Shown: positions 14,054 through 22,283, counted from the first letter of the stretch. The stretch: 64,000 nucleotides of DNA from CAZZNQ01 sp964655775 (GCA_964655775.1 CAZZNQ010000007.1:12644-76643); one strand, 5' to 3'. Notes: generated by a model from the sequence alone, not told the origin. Translations and numbers: made by a program.

Positions 14054-14839
14054 CTACTTACGGTCGGCGAGGCTGTCCCAGTTCTCCTGCTGCCACTTGT
14101 AGAAGTCCTTGAGTTCAAGCTTCGACGCGGCCGCCTCGTCGAAGATGGCAATCACCTTCGGGTGCATCTGCAGCGCGGAGGCGGCGATCATGGAGGTGAC
14201 GGGGCCTTCGACGGAGGCCTTGACGGCATCCGCCTTGTTCTCCCCGCTGGCCAGGAACAGTGCCTTGCGGCTGTGCAGGATGGTGTGGATGCCCATGGTG
14301 ACGGCGAAGCGCGGGACGTCCGCCTCGTCGTCGAAGAACCGGGCATTGTCCTCGATCGTCTCGCGCGTCAGGGCGGTAACGTGGGTGAGCGAGCCGATGG
14401 AGGTGCCGGGCTCGTTGAACCCGATGTGGCCGTCGCGGCCGACGCCCAGCACCTGCACGTCGATGCCGCCGGCGGCGTCGATCATCGCCTCGTACTCTTC
14501 GCAGTGAGCGGAAAGGGAGTCGGCCATGCCGTCGGGCACGTGGATGTTGGCGGGCCGGATGTTGATGTGGTCGAAGAGGTTCTCGTCCATGAACCGGCGG
14601 TAGCTCTGGGGATGATCCGACGGCAGGCCGACGTATTCGTCCAGGTTGTAGGAGACGGCCTGCGAGAAATCGATGCCGTCTTCCTTGTGGGCTTTGACCA
14701 GACGCTGGTAGAGGCCGACGGGCGTGCTGCCCGTGGCCAGCCCGAGCACCAGGTTCGGCTTGGCGGCGAGCTTCTCGAGAACGAGTTCGGCGGCCAGGTC
14801 GCTCATGGCCTCGTAGTCTTTGACGATGCGTACGTCCAT
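14054..14839 (-). CDS. nagB: Glucosamine-6-phosphate deaminase
   Basis: Converts glucosamine-6-phosphate to fructose-6-phosphate and ammonia, linking amino-sugar use to glycolysis. The 261-residue protein has the LATGSTPVGLY phosphate loop (34-44), the catalytic Asp67 in NLDEYVGL, and His138 in GRDGHIGFNEPG (135-145), all as in NagB. The length is typical of the Bacillus-type enzyme. An AAGGAG precedes the ATG. It lies downstream of an acyl carrier protein and a GlmU-like nucleotidyltransferase on the same strand; nagA is absent here, so its role with these neighbours may be in setting the amino-sugar phosphate pool. Confidence 0.95.
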   Translation of the reverse strand: MDVRIVKDYEAMSDLAAELVLEKLAAKPNLVLGLATGSTPVGLYQRLVKAHKEDGIDFSQAVSYNLDEYVGLPSDHPQSYRRFMDENLFDHINIRPANIHVPDGMADSLSAHCEEYEAMIDAAGGIDVQVLGVGRDGHIGFNEPGTSIGSLTHVTALTRETIEDNARFFDDEADVPRFAVTMGIHTILHSRKALFLASGENKADAVKASVEGPVTSMIAASALQMHPKVIAIFDEAAASKLELKDFYKWQQENWDSLADRK

Positions 14840-14906
14840 TGTGCGGGCTCCTTCGGGAGGTAGCAGACTGTGAGAAGGGCGTGCTGTCAGAGCGGAGCGG
14901 GGCGGT

Positions 14907-15164
14907 CTAGTCGTTGTGCTGGCGGCTGACGACGTCCGCGATGAAATCGACGGCGCTGCCTACGTCCTGGACCTGGAGTGCAACGTCCTCGTCCATCTCG
15001 ATCTCGAACTCCTCCTCGAATGCGGCGACGAGTTCGACGCTCTGGATGGATTCGGCACCGAGATCCTGAACGAATCGGGAATCGGGCGCAATCTCCTCGG
15101 CGCGCACACCCAGCACGTCACTGACCACTTCGCAGACTCTTTCGTATACTTCTTCCCTGTCCAT
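14907..15164 (-). CDS. Acyl carrier protein
   Basis: Four-helix carrier protein of 85 residues. The prosthetic-group site reads DLGAESIQSVELV with Ser39; most fatty-acid ACPs have DSL, so this is a non-canonical ESI form of the kind seen in specialised acyl carriers. Acidic helices (FEEEFEIEMDED) follow. It sits 26 bases downstream of the GlmU-like gene and 67 bases upstream of nagB, not next to any fab gene. That context suggests a dedicated role, for example in acylating an amino sugar or lipid-A-like precursor, but this is inference. The main fatty-acid ACP is presumably elsewhere. Confidence 0.88.
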   Translation of the reverse strand: MDREEVYERVCEVVSDVLGVRAEEIAPDSRFVQDLGAESIQSVELVAAFEEEFEIEMDEDVALQVQDVGSAVDFIADVVSRQHND

Positions 15165-15190
15165 CTTAGTCCTCTCACGCAGAGACGAGA

Positions 15191-16468
15191 TCAACCGAAG
15201 GCCCGGCGCCGATCGCGCTTGACCTTTTCCATCTTGGCGGGGCGCGTCAGGTCCTCCGTGTACTTGATAAGCTTGACCATGGCCTCCGTCAACTCCACCC
15301 CGCGCCTGCCCATGGCCGCGCGCGCGGTCTTGAGGGCTTCTTTGAGGCCGAGGCCCTTGCTGATGCGGCCCTCCAGGTACCAGCAGAAAGAGGGTATGTC
15401 CTTCGGCAGCACGCTGGCCCCCGCCATGAGATTGCACATTATGCCGACCATGGAGCCGGTGTTCAAGAGGGTGCCGATGCTGGTCTTGGTGTGGTCGCCG
15501 ATGAAGGAGCCTACTTTCATCTCCCCCGTGTCCATCGGCTGGCCGCCGACGTAGACGCTCACGGAGGAGTAGTCGTTCTTCAGGTCGCTGTTGGTCGTCA
15601 GTGCCCCCAGGTTCACCCACTCACACACGTAGCTGTGCCCAAGGAAGCCGGTGTGGTACTTGTTCGAGTGGGCGTGCATGATGCTCTCCTCGATCTCGCC
15701 GCCGGCGCGGCAGACCGGCCCGATAGAGGTTCCTTCGCGGACGCGTGCCTCGAAGAGTTGTGCGTCCCGACCTATGTAGGCGGGTCCGTGGATGCTGGAG
15801 TGGGCATGCACGCGCGCACCCTTGTCGATGATGATGGGCCCCTCTCGGCAGTCCAGGAAGACACACGGCTGCACCTCGGCTCCCTCGGCGATGTGGAGGT
15901 TCTCGCGGTGGCCGAACACGCCGACGGCGCCGTCGAGCTCGACCTCGAGGGCCGGGCCGTAGAGCGCCTCGAAGTCACTCTCGATCTGCGAGGCGTTCCA
16001 GTGCACCAGGTCCCAAGGGTACTTCATCAGAATGTCGTCGGTCTCGTCGTTGCCGAACCGGTCCGTGGCTTTTCGGGCGAGGTCCGGGCCGGATTCGGGT
16101 TCCAGCTCGCGGACGGTGTCCCGATGCAGGAAGGCCCAGACGAAGTCGCCGGCCTCGGTGGCGGCCACGCGCTGCTTCTCGGTGTAGGTCTCAGCAGGGG
16201 CGGTGAGAATCGCGCCGGCATTCACCAGAAGGAGGTCGTCATCGGGGGACAGGCGTTCGGCGTTGTTGACGGCCCCAGAGCCGTAGGTGTCCGCGACGAC
16301 GTCGTTCAGAATATCCCGGGTTTCGAGATGAAGTTCAGAATCTGGGAACTTCTCCTGGATCTTCTGCCTCAGGTTGGTGGCTCCGCACCTCAGCTCAAAG
16401 ACGGGGCGCAGGTAGGTGAGCGGGTAGAGCAGGTCGAAGCTGTCGTCTTCGAATAGCAGTATCTTCAT
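15191..16468 (-). CDS. GlmU-like putative sugar nucleotidyltransferase/acyltransferase
   Basis: Protein of 425 residues of the single-chain family often labelled GlmU-like putative sugar nucleotidyl transferase. The N-terminal half (1-180) begins MKILLFEDDSFDLLYPLTYL with RPVFELRCGATNLRQKI and lacks the classical LAAGxGTRM loop of GlmU. The C-terminal part (about 195-370) is a left-handed parallel beta-helix with hexad-type repeats (IIIDKGARVHAHSSIHGPAY, IGPVCRAGGEIEESIMHAHS), as in acyl- and acetyltransferases. The lost nucleotide loop makes the first activity uncertain. It begins a string with the acyl carrier protein and nagB. Confidence 0.82.
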   Translation of the reverse strand: MKILLFEDDSFDLLYPLTYLRPVFELRCGATNLRQKIQEKFPDSELHLETRDILNDVVADTYGSGAVNNAERLSPDDDLLLVNAGAILTAPAETYTEKQRVAATEAGDFVWAFLHRDTVRELEPESGPDLARKATDRFGNDETDDILMKYPWDLVHWNASQIESDFEALYGPALEVELDGAVGVFGHRENLHIAEGAEVQPCVFLDCREGPIIIDKGARVHAHSSIHGPAYIGRDAQLFEARVREGTSIGPVCRAGGEIEESIMHAHSNKYHTGFLGHSYVCEWVNLGALTTNSDLKNDYSSVSVYVGGQPMDTGEMKVGSFIGDHTKTSIGTLLNTGSMVGIMCNLMAGASVLPKDIPSFCWYLEGRISKGLGLKEALKTARAAMGRRGVELTEAMVKLIKYTEDLTRPAKMEKVKRDRRRAFG

Positions 16469-16595
16469 CTTGCCGATTCCTCGGTCGAGAGCCGCTGATG
16501 CCGTTCGGATGCACCGCGTGCGCGGGCAGAAGGCGAGAACCCCATTGTAGCGCCCCGGCGGGTGATTGCCAACGGCCGGCGGGGCGCATTAGCAA

Positions 16596-16633
16596 GCGGG
16601 CACCACGAGTTAACTGTAACGCGCGGTGCCCGC
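16596..16633 (-). terminator. Hairpin after the small lipoprotein gene
   Basis: GCGGGCACC (16596-16604) pairs perfectly with GGTGCCCGC (16625-16633) around a 20-base loop, 30 bases after the lipoprotein stop. The large loop and missing T-run make it a weak terminator candidate. Confidence 0.4.
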
Positions 16634-16662
16634 GTCAGATGCGTTCTAAGCGGCCGTCAGAC

Positions 16663-16881
16663 TCAGTACTTGTACGGCGGGAAGCTCTGCTCGTGCAACG
16701 TGCTCGGCTCGTCGAGGCCGAGGATCCAGTCGAAGTCATCGACCATGTGATCCAGGTCCGTGCGGATGGAGATGGCGCGGCGGCGCTGCCTGTCGGCACT
16801 GAAGGCGTTGCATCCGAGCGAAACCACAAGCCCCGCCAAAGCGCATACACACAACAACCTGGTGAGCCACCAGTTCCTCAT
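16663..16881 (-). CDS. Small lipoprotein of unknown function
   Basis: Protein of 72 residues starting at ATG 16881, which has GGGGAG nine bases upstream. A short positively charged start (MRNWWLTR) leads to a hydrophobic segment ending in a lipobox, VSLGC, so the mature protein would be a lipid-anchored peptide of about 48 residues. The mature part is acidic in its second half with DDFDWILGLDEPSTLHE and ends in PPYKY. The gene stands alone with an excellent promoter and a hairpin after it, which argues that it is real and well expressed. No known family is recognised. Confidence 0.72.
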   Translation of the reverse strand: MRNWWLTRLLCVCALAGLVVSLGCNAFSADRQRRRAISIRTDLDHMVDDFDWILGLDEPSTLHEQSFPPYKY

Positions 16882-16937
16882 GGAATCATCTCCCCGCGTT
16901 GTGAAAAGGCCAGTCTTGCTAACAAGTTTACAGCGAG

Positions 16938-16966
16938 AATATATGCGTTGGCCCACGCTGTGTCAA
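16938..16966 (-). promoter_or_regulatory. Strong promoter of the small lipoprotein
   Basis: A perfect TTGACA (16966-16961) and TATATT (16943-16938) are separated by 17 bases on the minus strand, about 57 bases upstream of the ATG at 16881. Confidence 0.7.
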
Positions 16967-17065
16967 ACAAAAAACGATCCTAGCCGCGTGCGCGTTCGTG
17001 GGGCGGAGCACCTTCAGGCACGCCGGGAGCGATTGCAGGGCACGGCTGCGGCCTGGAGTTTGGCC

Positions 17066-17093
17066 TTGACTACCTGCGGCAAACGGTTACAAT
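17066..17093 (+). promoter_or_regulatory. Promoter of mtnP
   Basis: TTGACT (17066-17071) and TACAAT (17088-17093) are separated by 16 bases, about 67 bases upstream of the mtnP start. Confidence 0.6.
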
Positions 17094-17160
17094 CCGGCCG
17101 GAAGTGTAGTGTTGGAAATGCTGGACGCGACGCAGGTAACACCGCGGGAGTTGCTACGCT

Positions 17161-18027
17161 ATGGGAGAAGACGGCGTGTTAGGAATCATTGGGGGTAGTG
17201 GCCTGTACAGCATGGACGGGCTGGAGGTGACCGAGGAGGTGGAGGTATCCACGCCGTTCGGGGAGCCTTCGGACAACTACGTGCTGGGAGAGCTGGAGGG
17301 GTGCCGCATAGCGTTCCTGCCCCGGCACGGGCGCATGCACACCATTCTGCCCGGCGAACTGAACTTCCGGGCCAACATCTACGGCTTCAAGAAGCTCGGC
17401 GTCAGCCGAATCGTGTCCGTCTCCGCCGTCGGCAGCATGAAGGGGGACATCAAGCCGCTGGACGTGGTGCTGCCCGACCAGTTCATCGATCGTACGCGGG
17501 GGCGAGCGGACACCTTCTTCGGCGAGGGCATCGTCGCCCACGTGCCCTTCGGGGACCCGGTCTGCGCCGAGCTGCACGGCCACGTGAGGTCGGCCGCGGA
17601 GTCGACCGACGCCACGGTGTGGCCCTGCGGCACCTACCTCTGTATGGAGGGCCCGGCATTCTCGACACGTGCGGAGTCCGAGCTCTATCGCTCGTGGGGT
17701 GTGCACGTCATCGGGATGACGAACGTTCAGGAAGCGAAGCTTGCCCGCGAGGCCGAGATGTGCTACGCTACCATCGCTCTCGTCACGGATTACGACTGCT
17801 GGCACGAGAGCGAGGATGAGGTGACCGTGGACATGGTCATGTCGAACCTTCGCAAGAACGCTCAGACGGCTCAGGAGACTCTTCGCGCACTTGCCTCTGC
17901 GCTGCCCGACGAGCGGGCGTGCGGGTGCGACGAGGTGCTGGCTTCCGCGCTGGTGACTCCGCCTAAGCGCATGCCGCCGCGGACCAAGGAGAAGTTGGAA
18001 ATCATCATCGGCAAGTATGTAGAATAG
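17161..18027 (+). CDS. mtnP: S-methyl-5'-thioadenosine phosphorylase
   Basis: Phosphorolytic enzyme that cleaves methylthioadenosine to adenine and methylthioribose-1-phosphate, the first step of methionine salvage after polyamine synthesis. The 288-residue protein has the IIGGSGLYSMDG phosphate-binding start, RHGRMHTILPGELNFRANIY, CMEGPAFSTRAE and a C-terminal VTDYDCWHESEDEVTV motif whose Asp residues mark 6-aminopurine specificity of the MTAP branch. The sequence fits a trimeric MTAP rather than a hexameric PNP. It has its own promoter; the next gene (STAS) is 44 bases downstream and might be partly cotranscribed. Confidence 0.93.
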   Translation: MGEDGVLGIIGGSGLYSMDGLEVTEEVEVSTPFGEPSDNYVLGELEGCRIAFLPRHGRMHTILPGELNFRANIYGFKKLGVSRIVSVSAVGSMKGDIKPLDVVLPDQFIDRTRGRADTFFGEGIVAHVPFGDPVCAELHGHVRSAAESTDATVWPCGTYLCMEGPAFSTRAESELYRSWGVHVIGMTNVQEAKLAREAEMCYATIALVTDYDCWHESEDEVTVDMVMSNLRKNAQTAQETLRALASALPDERACGCDEVLASALVTPPKRMPPRTKEKLEIIIGKYVE

Positions 18028-18071
18028 CGATTCAAGTCACTTACCCACCGGCTCTGTGGGAGAGACGATCA

Positions 18072-18611
18072 ATGGCAGGTGAAATCGTTGTCAGGTGTCA
18101 GAAGTGCGGCCATAAGCTGAAGACTGACAGCCAGTACGTCGGTAAGAAGGGGCGTTGCCCTAAGTGCGGAGCCGTCATCCGGCTTCAGAGGGCCGGTGAG
18201 GGTAAGCTGGACGGCACCGAGCACCAGGTGGTGGCGGTGGACGAGGTGGAAACGCGCAAGGACGCACTGCTGCGGGTGCAGAAGCAGAACGACGTGGCCG
18301 TTGTCAGCTTCGTCACCTCCCGCATCCTCGACCAGTCCAACGTGCAGCAACTGGGCGAGGAGTTCGACGCACTGATCGACGATTACAAGCTTGACAAGAT
18401 CGTGCTGAACTTCTCCAACGTCAGCTACATGAGCAGCGCCGTGATGGGCAAACTGGTCGGATTGCTCAAGAAGGCGAAGTCGGCGGGCGGCCGACTCATC
18501 CTCACGAACATCGAGGCGGGCATCTACGAGATCTTCGAGATCATGCGGTTCGACAAGATGTTCGAGATCCGGGAGACCGAGGACGAAGCCGTCATCGATC
18601 TGATGGGCTGA
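18072..18611 (+). CDS. Zinc-ribbon STAS-domain protein (anti-sigma-antagonist-like)
   Basis: Protein of 179 residues. The N-terminus is a zinc ribbon with Cys at 9, 12, 29 and 32 (CQKC and CPKC), of the MJ0042 type. After a linker, residues 65-178 form a STAS domain like SpoIIAA and RsbV. The phosphorylation loop reads NVSYMSSAVMGKLVGLLKK (115-134); Ser122 occupies the position of the regulated Ser, and Ser121 replaces the usual Asp. STAS proteins act in partner-switching with serine kinases and phosphatases or in lipid-transport ABC systems. It opens a five-gene unit and its stop is one base from the next start. Confidence 0.88.
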   Translation: MAGEIVVRCQKCGHKLKTDSQYVGKKGRCPKCGAVIRLQRAGEGKLDGTEHQVVAVDEVETRKDALLRVQKQNDVAVVSFVTSRILDQSNVQQLGEEFDALIDDYKLDKIVLNFSNVSYMSSAVMGKLVGLLKKAKSAGGRLILTNIEAGIYEIFEIMRFDKMFEIRETEDEAVIDLMG

Positions 18612-18612
18612 C

Positions 18613-19557
18613 ATGACGATGGGCCGTTCCGCAACACGAAGGCCCTTCAAGACCTTCGCCTGGCAAGGGATAACGCTCTCCGTTCCTGAGAACTGGACGC
18701 TCGCCCACATCCGCGGCGGCTTCAAGGCCGGATCGGTTCGCCTCGCCGATGAGAGCGCAGTGCGCCTCGAAGTGCGTTGGGAGAGCAAGGCATCCGCACA
18801 GTCCGTCACCTCCGTGGTCACCGGCAACCTGAGCCGTGTCCAGAAAAAAGCAAAACGCGACGGTCATGCCGTGACCGTTCAGCGCGACCTGAACTTGGCC
18901 GACCCGCCGGCTCGCGATTCCGAGTGCTACCGCTGGGCCACGAACCGGCAGGTTCTGGCCATGCTCAGTCGATGCAGCGAGTGTGGCCGCAGCGTTCATC
19001 TCCAGGTGATGGGGTCTCTGGACGAGCGGTTGCGCAGCATCAGCCGCACGGTTTTCGCCTCCCTGCAGGATCACGCCGAGGGAGACTGTCTGCCGTGGCG
19101 GTTCATGGATGTTCGGTTCGGCAGCCCAGCCCGTCTGCCGCTTGAGACTTCCAGCCTGAAACCCGGTTGCATTCGGATGCGCTTCGGCCGGCGCTTGACT
19201 AAACTGGAGTACGTAAGAGTCAGTCTGGCGGAGGTCCTGCTGAAGCGGGACAGTCTGGAGGGCTGGTTTCGAGGGTTCTATGCCAAGGACATGAAGCGGC
19301 GCAGTTACCGGGTGAAAGAGCACCGCGTTAAAGGCCACGACGGGATCCAAGTCCAGGGCGCCCCGTGGCTGGTATTCAGCCCCCTGCGCCTTGTCGGCCG
19401 CGGGCGGCTTCTGCGCGCGTACGGTTGGCACTGCGAGGAGACGAACCGCATCTTCATCTGCCTCTACGACGGGCCGGAGCGTTCGGTCGACTGGCTGGAG
19501 GGGATGCGGGACAGCATGGAATGCTGCGAATCGGGGCGGCGAGACGCGGAGATCTGA
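18613..19557 (+). CDS. Conserved-looking protein of unknown function in the STAS/PqqD/ABC unit
   Basis: Soluble protein of 314 residues without signal peptide or membrane segment. Two similar halves seem present: an N-terminal region with WQGITLSVPENWTLAHIRGG and a later region near residue 165 with MDVRFGSPARLPLETSSLKP, both of which look like beta-strand-rich domains beginning with a 'natural product plus strength' pattern. A CSECGR motif lies near residue 122. I recognise no family. It begins one base after the STAS stop and its own stop is two bases before the PqqD-like start, so it is translated in step with both and probably works with them. Confidence 0.75.
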   Translation: MTMGRSATRRPFKTFAWQGITLSVPENWTLAHIRGGFKAGSVRLADESAVRLEVRWESKASAQSVTSVVTGNLSRVQKKAKRDGHAVTVQRDLNLADPPARDSECYRWATNRQVLAMLSRCSECGRSVHLQVMGSLDERLRSISRTVFASLQDHAEGDCLPWRFMDVRFGSPARLPLETSSLKPGCIRMRFGRRLTKLEYVRVSLAEVLLKRDSLEGWFRGFYAKDMKRRSYRVKEHRVKGHDGIQVQGAPWLVFSPLRLVGRGRLLRAYGWHCEETNRIFICLYDGPERSVDWLEGMRDSMECCESGRRDAEI

Positions 19558-19559
19558 AG

Positions 19560-19949
19560 ATGGCGCTGTTCAGAAGGAAACCGAAGGGGAAGCCGATAAG
19601 CCGGGAGGACTCCCTGGCGACCCGTCCGGTCCTCAACCGGCTGGTGCGGCTGGAAGAAGGCGAGGACGGCAACACGATCCTGTGCATTCCCCGGCGGCAG
19701 ACCGCGATGTTCAAAGCGGTGTCCAAATGGTATCATATTTCTCCGTATAAGAAGGTTGCACTTGACGAACTCGGCTCCTTCGTAATAGAACTATGCGACG
19801 GGAATCATACCGTTGCGGAGATAGTAGAGAAGTTCGCCGAGCGGTTCAGACTGAACCGGCGCGAGGCCGAGGTCGCGATGGGCGCTTTCCTGCGCGACCT
19901 GGCCGGACGATCCGTAATCGGGCTGGTGATTGACAGGGAAGACAACTAA
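19560..19949 (+). CDS. PqqD-like protein
   Basis: Protein of 129 residues. After a basic start (MALFRRKPKGK) the region 60-127 fits the PqqD fold: LDELGSFVIELCDGNHTVAEIVEKF followed by AEVAMGAFLRDLAGRSVIGLV. PqqD and related RiPP recognition elements bind leader peptides, but free-standing PqqD-like domains are also found in systems with no known peptide substrate. No radical-SAM maturase or precursor peptide is visible here; the neighbours are a STAS protein, an unknown protein and an ABC exporter. The ATG at 19560 is two bases after the preceding stop. Confidence 0.82.
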   Translation: MALFRRKPKGKPISREDSLATRPVLNRLVRLEEGEDGNTILCIPRRQTAMFKAVSKWYHISPYKKVALDELGSFVIELCDGNHTVAEIVEKFAERFRLNRREAEVAMGAFLRDLAGRSVIGLVIDREDN

Positions 19950-20003
19950 GCGCCGCCGGGCCCGGCACCCGGTGCGCGCCGAGAAAGTGTTCGGAGGTTA
20001 CCT

Positions 20004-21401
20004 GTGCAAGGCATTCTCGACGGTCCCGGTTCGGGAGACTCCAAGGTAGGGCGGCAGATAGTTCTCCCCCTGAGCAGGGCCTTCGAGATCGCCTGGAAGG
20101 GCATCAAGATACGACTCTGGCGGTCGCTCATAACTATGAGCGGCATCATCCTGGCCATCGCCTTCCTCATGAGTGTCTGGACCTCCGGTGTCTTTACCGA
20201 CGCCCTCCGCGACGTCCCCACCGAGCACGAACTCTACCCTCTGGTGCGCGGCGCGCTCGAAGCCGAAGCCATCCAGAGCGGCGGCGTTAAGCTGCAGTGC
20301 GCGATCGTCGAGGCCGAGGACGTAGCGTCCGAGAGCTACCTCTCTCCCGGCACCAGCATGTTGAGGCTGCTGAACGCCCAGAGGGCTTTCGGTGCGGAGC
20401 TGCTCCCTGCCGATGCCCAGGGCCTCAGCGAGATGCTGGCGCCCGGACAGCCGGCGCTGCCGGATTCCCTCATCCTCGTTCGGCTTCCGGAGGCACTGTC
20501 CGACGATGTCCTGGCCCGCAGCATCGATCAGTTCGTCGAGCGGGGGGGATTCCTCCTGGTCTACGGAGGCACGGAAGTGCCCGAGGCGATTCAGTCACTC
20601 ATACCCGCCCGAGTCGAGTCAGGGTCTTTCGTGACCAGCGGTTCAGGCGTGACCCCTTCGGATCATCTGGCCGCCCAGCTTGTGCCGTGGTCGCAGATGC
20701 CGGAGGCGACGTTCACGCGCACGGCGGGCGAGGGAGAGGCGCTGGCGAACACGTCCGCCGGACCCGTACTCTGGATGGCCGAGCGGGGCAGCGGCTCCGT
20801 AGCCTGGTTCCCGGTGGCGGATGATTCGGCCGCCGACACGGACGTGATGGCCTGGTTCCTGCGGGGGCAGACGGTCTCTGAGCCGGGGGCGGGCGATCCC
20901 ACCACGGCACTGCTGGTGAAGCTCCTTGCCTATGGCAACCGCCGGAAGCTGGCCGGCGAAAACGTGGACCGCCGGGGCATCTGGCTGGTGGGACTGAGCT
21001 TGATGGTCTGCGTGGTCGGCATCACCAACGCCATGCTGATGAGCGTTACCGAGCGTTTCCGCGAGATCGGCACCATGAAGTGCCTGGGAGCGCTGGACAA
21101 GTTCGTGGTGAAACTGTTCCTGATTGAGTCGTCGCTGCAGGGCGTAGTGGGTTCGCTGGTGGGGGCCGTCATCGGTTTCCTGCTGGCGTTGGCGCGTGCC
21201 CTGTTCGCTTTCCACGTGAAGGACCTGGAGACCGGCGAGGGATACTGGCTGACTCTCCGGTTCTTCCCGGCCGCAACCGTCCTGGAATGGTTCCTCATGG
21301 CCGTTGCGGTGGGCATCGTTCTCAGCGTAGTCGCAGCAATCTATCCGGCCCTGCGGGCCGCACGCATGGAGCCGGTGCAGGCCATGCGCGCCGAGGCGTA
21401 G
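20004..21401 (+). CDS. ABC transporter permease, MacB/FtsX type, with unusual extracytoplasmic domain
   Basis: Permease of 465 residues with a GTG start at 20004 preceded by GGAGG. One membrane segment near 36-60 (SLITMSGIILAIAFLM) is followed by a long extracytoplasmic domain (about 65-315) and three C-terminal segments with the FtsX signature (TERFREIGTMKCLGALDKFV, then PALRAARMEPVQAMR). This is the MacB/LolC topology. The extracytoplasmic part does not look like the usual MacB periplasmic core; RGGFLLVYGGTEVPEAIQSL near 180 resembles glutamine-amidotransferase-like Rossmann folds. It probably partners with the ATPase that follows 39 bases downstream. Confidence 0.85.
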   Translation: MQGILDGPGSGDSKVGRQIVLPLSRAFEIAWKGIKIRLWRSLITMSGIILAIAFLMSVWTSGVFTDALRDVPTEHELYPLVRGALEAEAIQSGGVKLQCAIVEAEDVASESYLSPGTSMLRLLNAQRAFGAELLPADAQGLSEMLAPGQPALPDSLILVRLPEALSDDVLARSIDQFVERGGFLLVYGGTEVPEAIQSLIPARVESGSFVTSGSGVTPSDHLAAQLVPWSQMPEATFTRTAGEGEALANTSAGPVLWMAERGSGSVAWFPVADDSAADTDVMAWFLRGQTVSEPGAGDPTTALLVKLLAYGNRRKLAGENVDRRGIWLVGLSLMVCVVGITNAMLMSVTERFREIGTMKCLGALDKFVVKLFLIESSLQGVVGSLVGAVIGFLLALARALFAFHVKDLETGEGYWLTLRFFPAATVLEWFLMAVAVGIVLSVVAAIYPALRAARMEPVQAMRAEA

Positions 21402-21440
21402 GTCCCCGGAGTGCACGGTATATCAGAAGGAGGCGTAACA

Positions 21441-22259
21441 TTGGCAGATTCCACCGCAACCGCGACCGAGTCGCAGACCGTCGTCAGAACAAAGGACGTT
21501 CAGAAGATATACCGGATGGGTAAGGTGGAAGTGCCCGCGCTGAAAGGCATCACGCTCGACATCCAGGCCGGCGAGTACATCAGCATCATGGGCCCCAGCG
21601 GCAGCGGCAAGACCACGCTGTTCAACATGATCGGCGCTCTGGACAAGCCCACCCACGGGCAGGTCTACATCGATGAAGTCGACGTGGCCCAGCTCGACGC
21701 CTACGAGCTGGCCTGGCTGCGCTGCCGGAAGATCGGCTACATCTTCCAGACGTTCAACCTGATCCCCGTTATGTCCGCCCTGGAGAACGTCACGCTGCCG
21801 ATGACGTTCGCCGGCCTGACGACCGACGAGGCGCGCGACAAGGGAATGGATCTGCTGGACGAGGTGGGGTTGGCCGAGCGGTACGACCATAAGCCGTTCG
21901 AGCTGTCCGGCGGTCAGCAGCAGCGCGTGGCCATCGCCCGGGCCATGGCCAACAGCCCCAGCATTATCCTGGCCGACGAGCCGACAGGCAACCTCGACCT
22001 AGCGACCGGTAAGGAGATTATCCAGTTGCTGGGTGAGATGAACCAGATCGAGCACGTGACCATCATCACCGCCACGCACGACATCAAGATGCTCAGCGCC
22101 TCAGATCGCATCATATGGGTGCGAGACGGCCGGCTGGCAAAGATTGAGCGCCGCGAGGATATCGACATCCAGGTCGGGTCCATTGAGGGCGATGCCGAGG
22201 GCGGCCTGGAGGCCACGCTGCGCGGCATAGACGAGGAAGAAGAAGGCGACGAGGAGTAG
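21441..22259 (+). CDS. ABC transporter ATP-binding protein (MacB/LolD type)
   Basis: ATPase subunit of 272 residues. The TTG at 21441 is chosen because AAGGAGG lies seven bases upstream; an in-frame GTG at 21411 has no such site. Motifs in order are Walker A GPSGSGKTT, the Q-loop in IFQTFNLIPVMSALENV, signature LSGGQQQRVAIARAMA, Walker B IILADEPTGNLD and the switch His in TATHD. These are hallmarks of the LolD/MacB/FtsE-type ATPases. An unusually acidic tail (EEEEGDEE) ends the protein. It forms a complex with the permease encoded just upstream and closes the five-gene unit. Confidence 0.93.
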   Translation: MADSTATATESQTVVRTKDVQKIYRMGKVEVPALKGITLDIQAGEYISIMGPSGSGKTTLFNMIGALDKPTHGQVYIDEVDVAQLDAYELAWLRCRKIGYIFQTFNLIPVMSALENVTLPMTFAGLTTDEARDKGMDLLDEVGLAERYDHKPFELSGGQQQRVAIARAMANSPSIILADEPTGNLDLATGKEIIQLLGEMNQIEHVTIITATHDIKMLSASDRIIWVRDGRLAKIERREDIDIQVGSIEGDAEGGLEATLRGIDEEEEGDEE

Positions 22260-22283
22260 ACGACGACCGGAGGGCCTTCTTCG

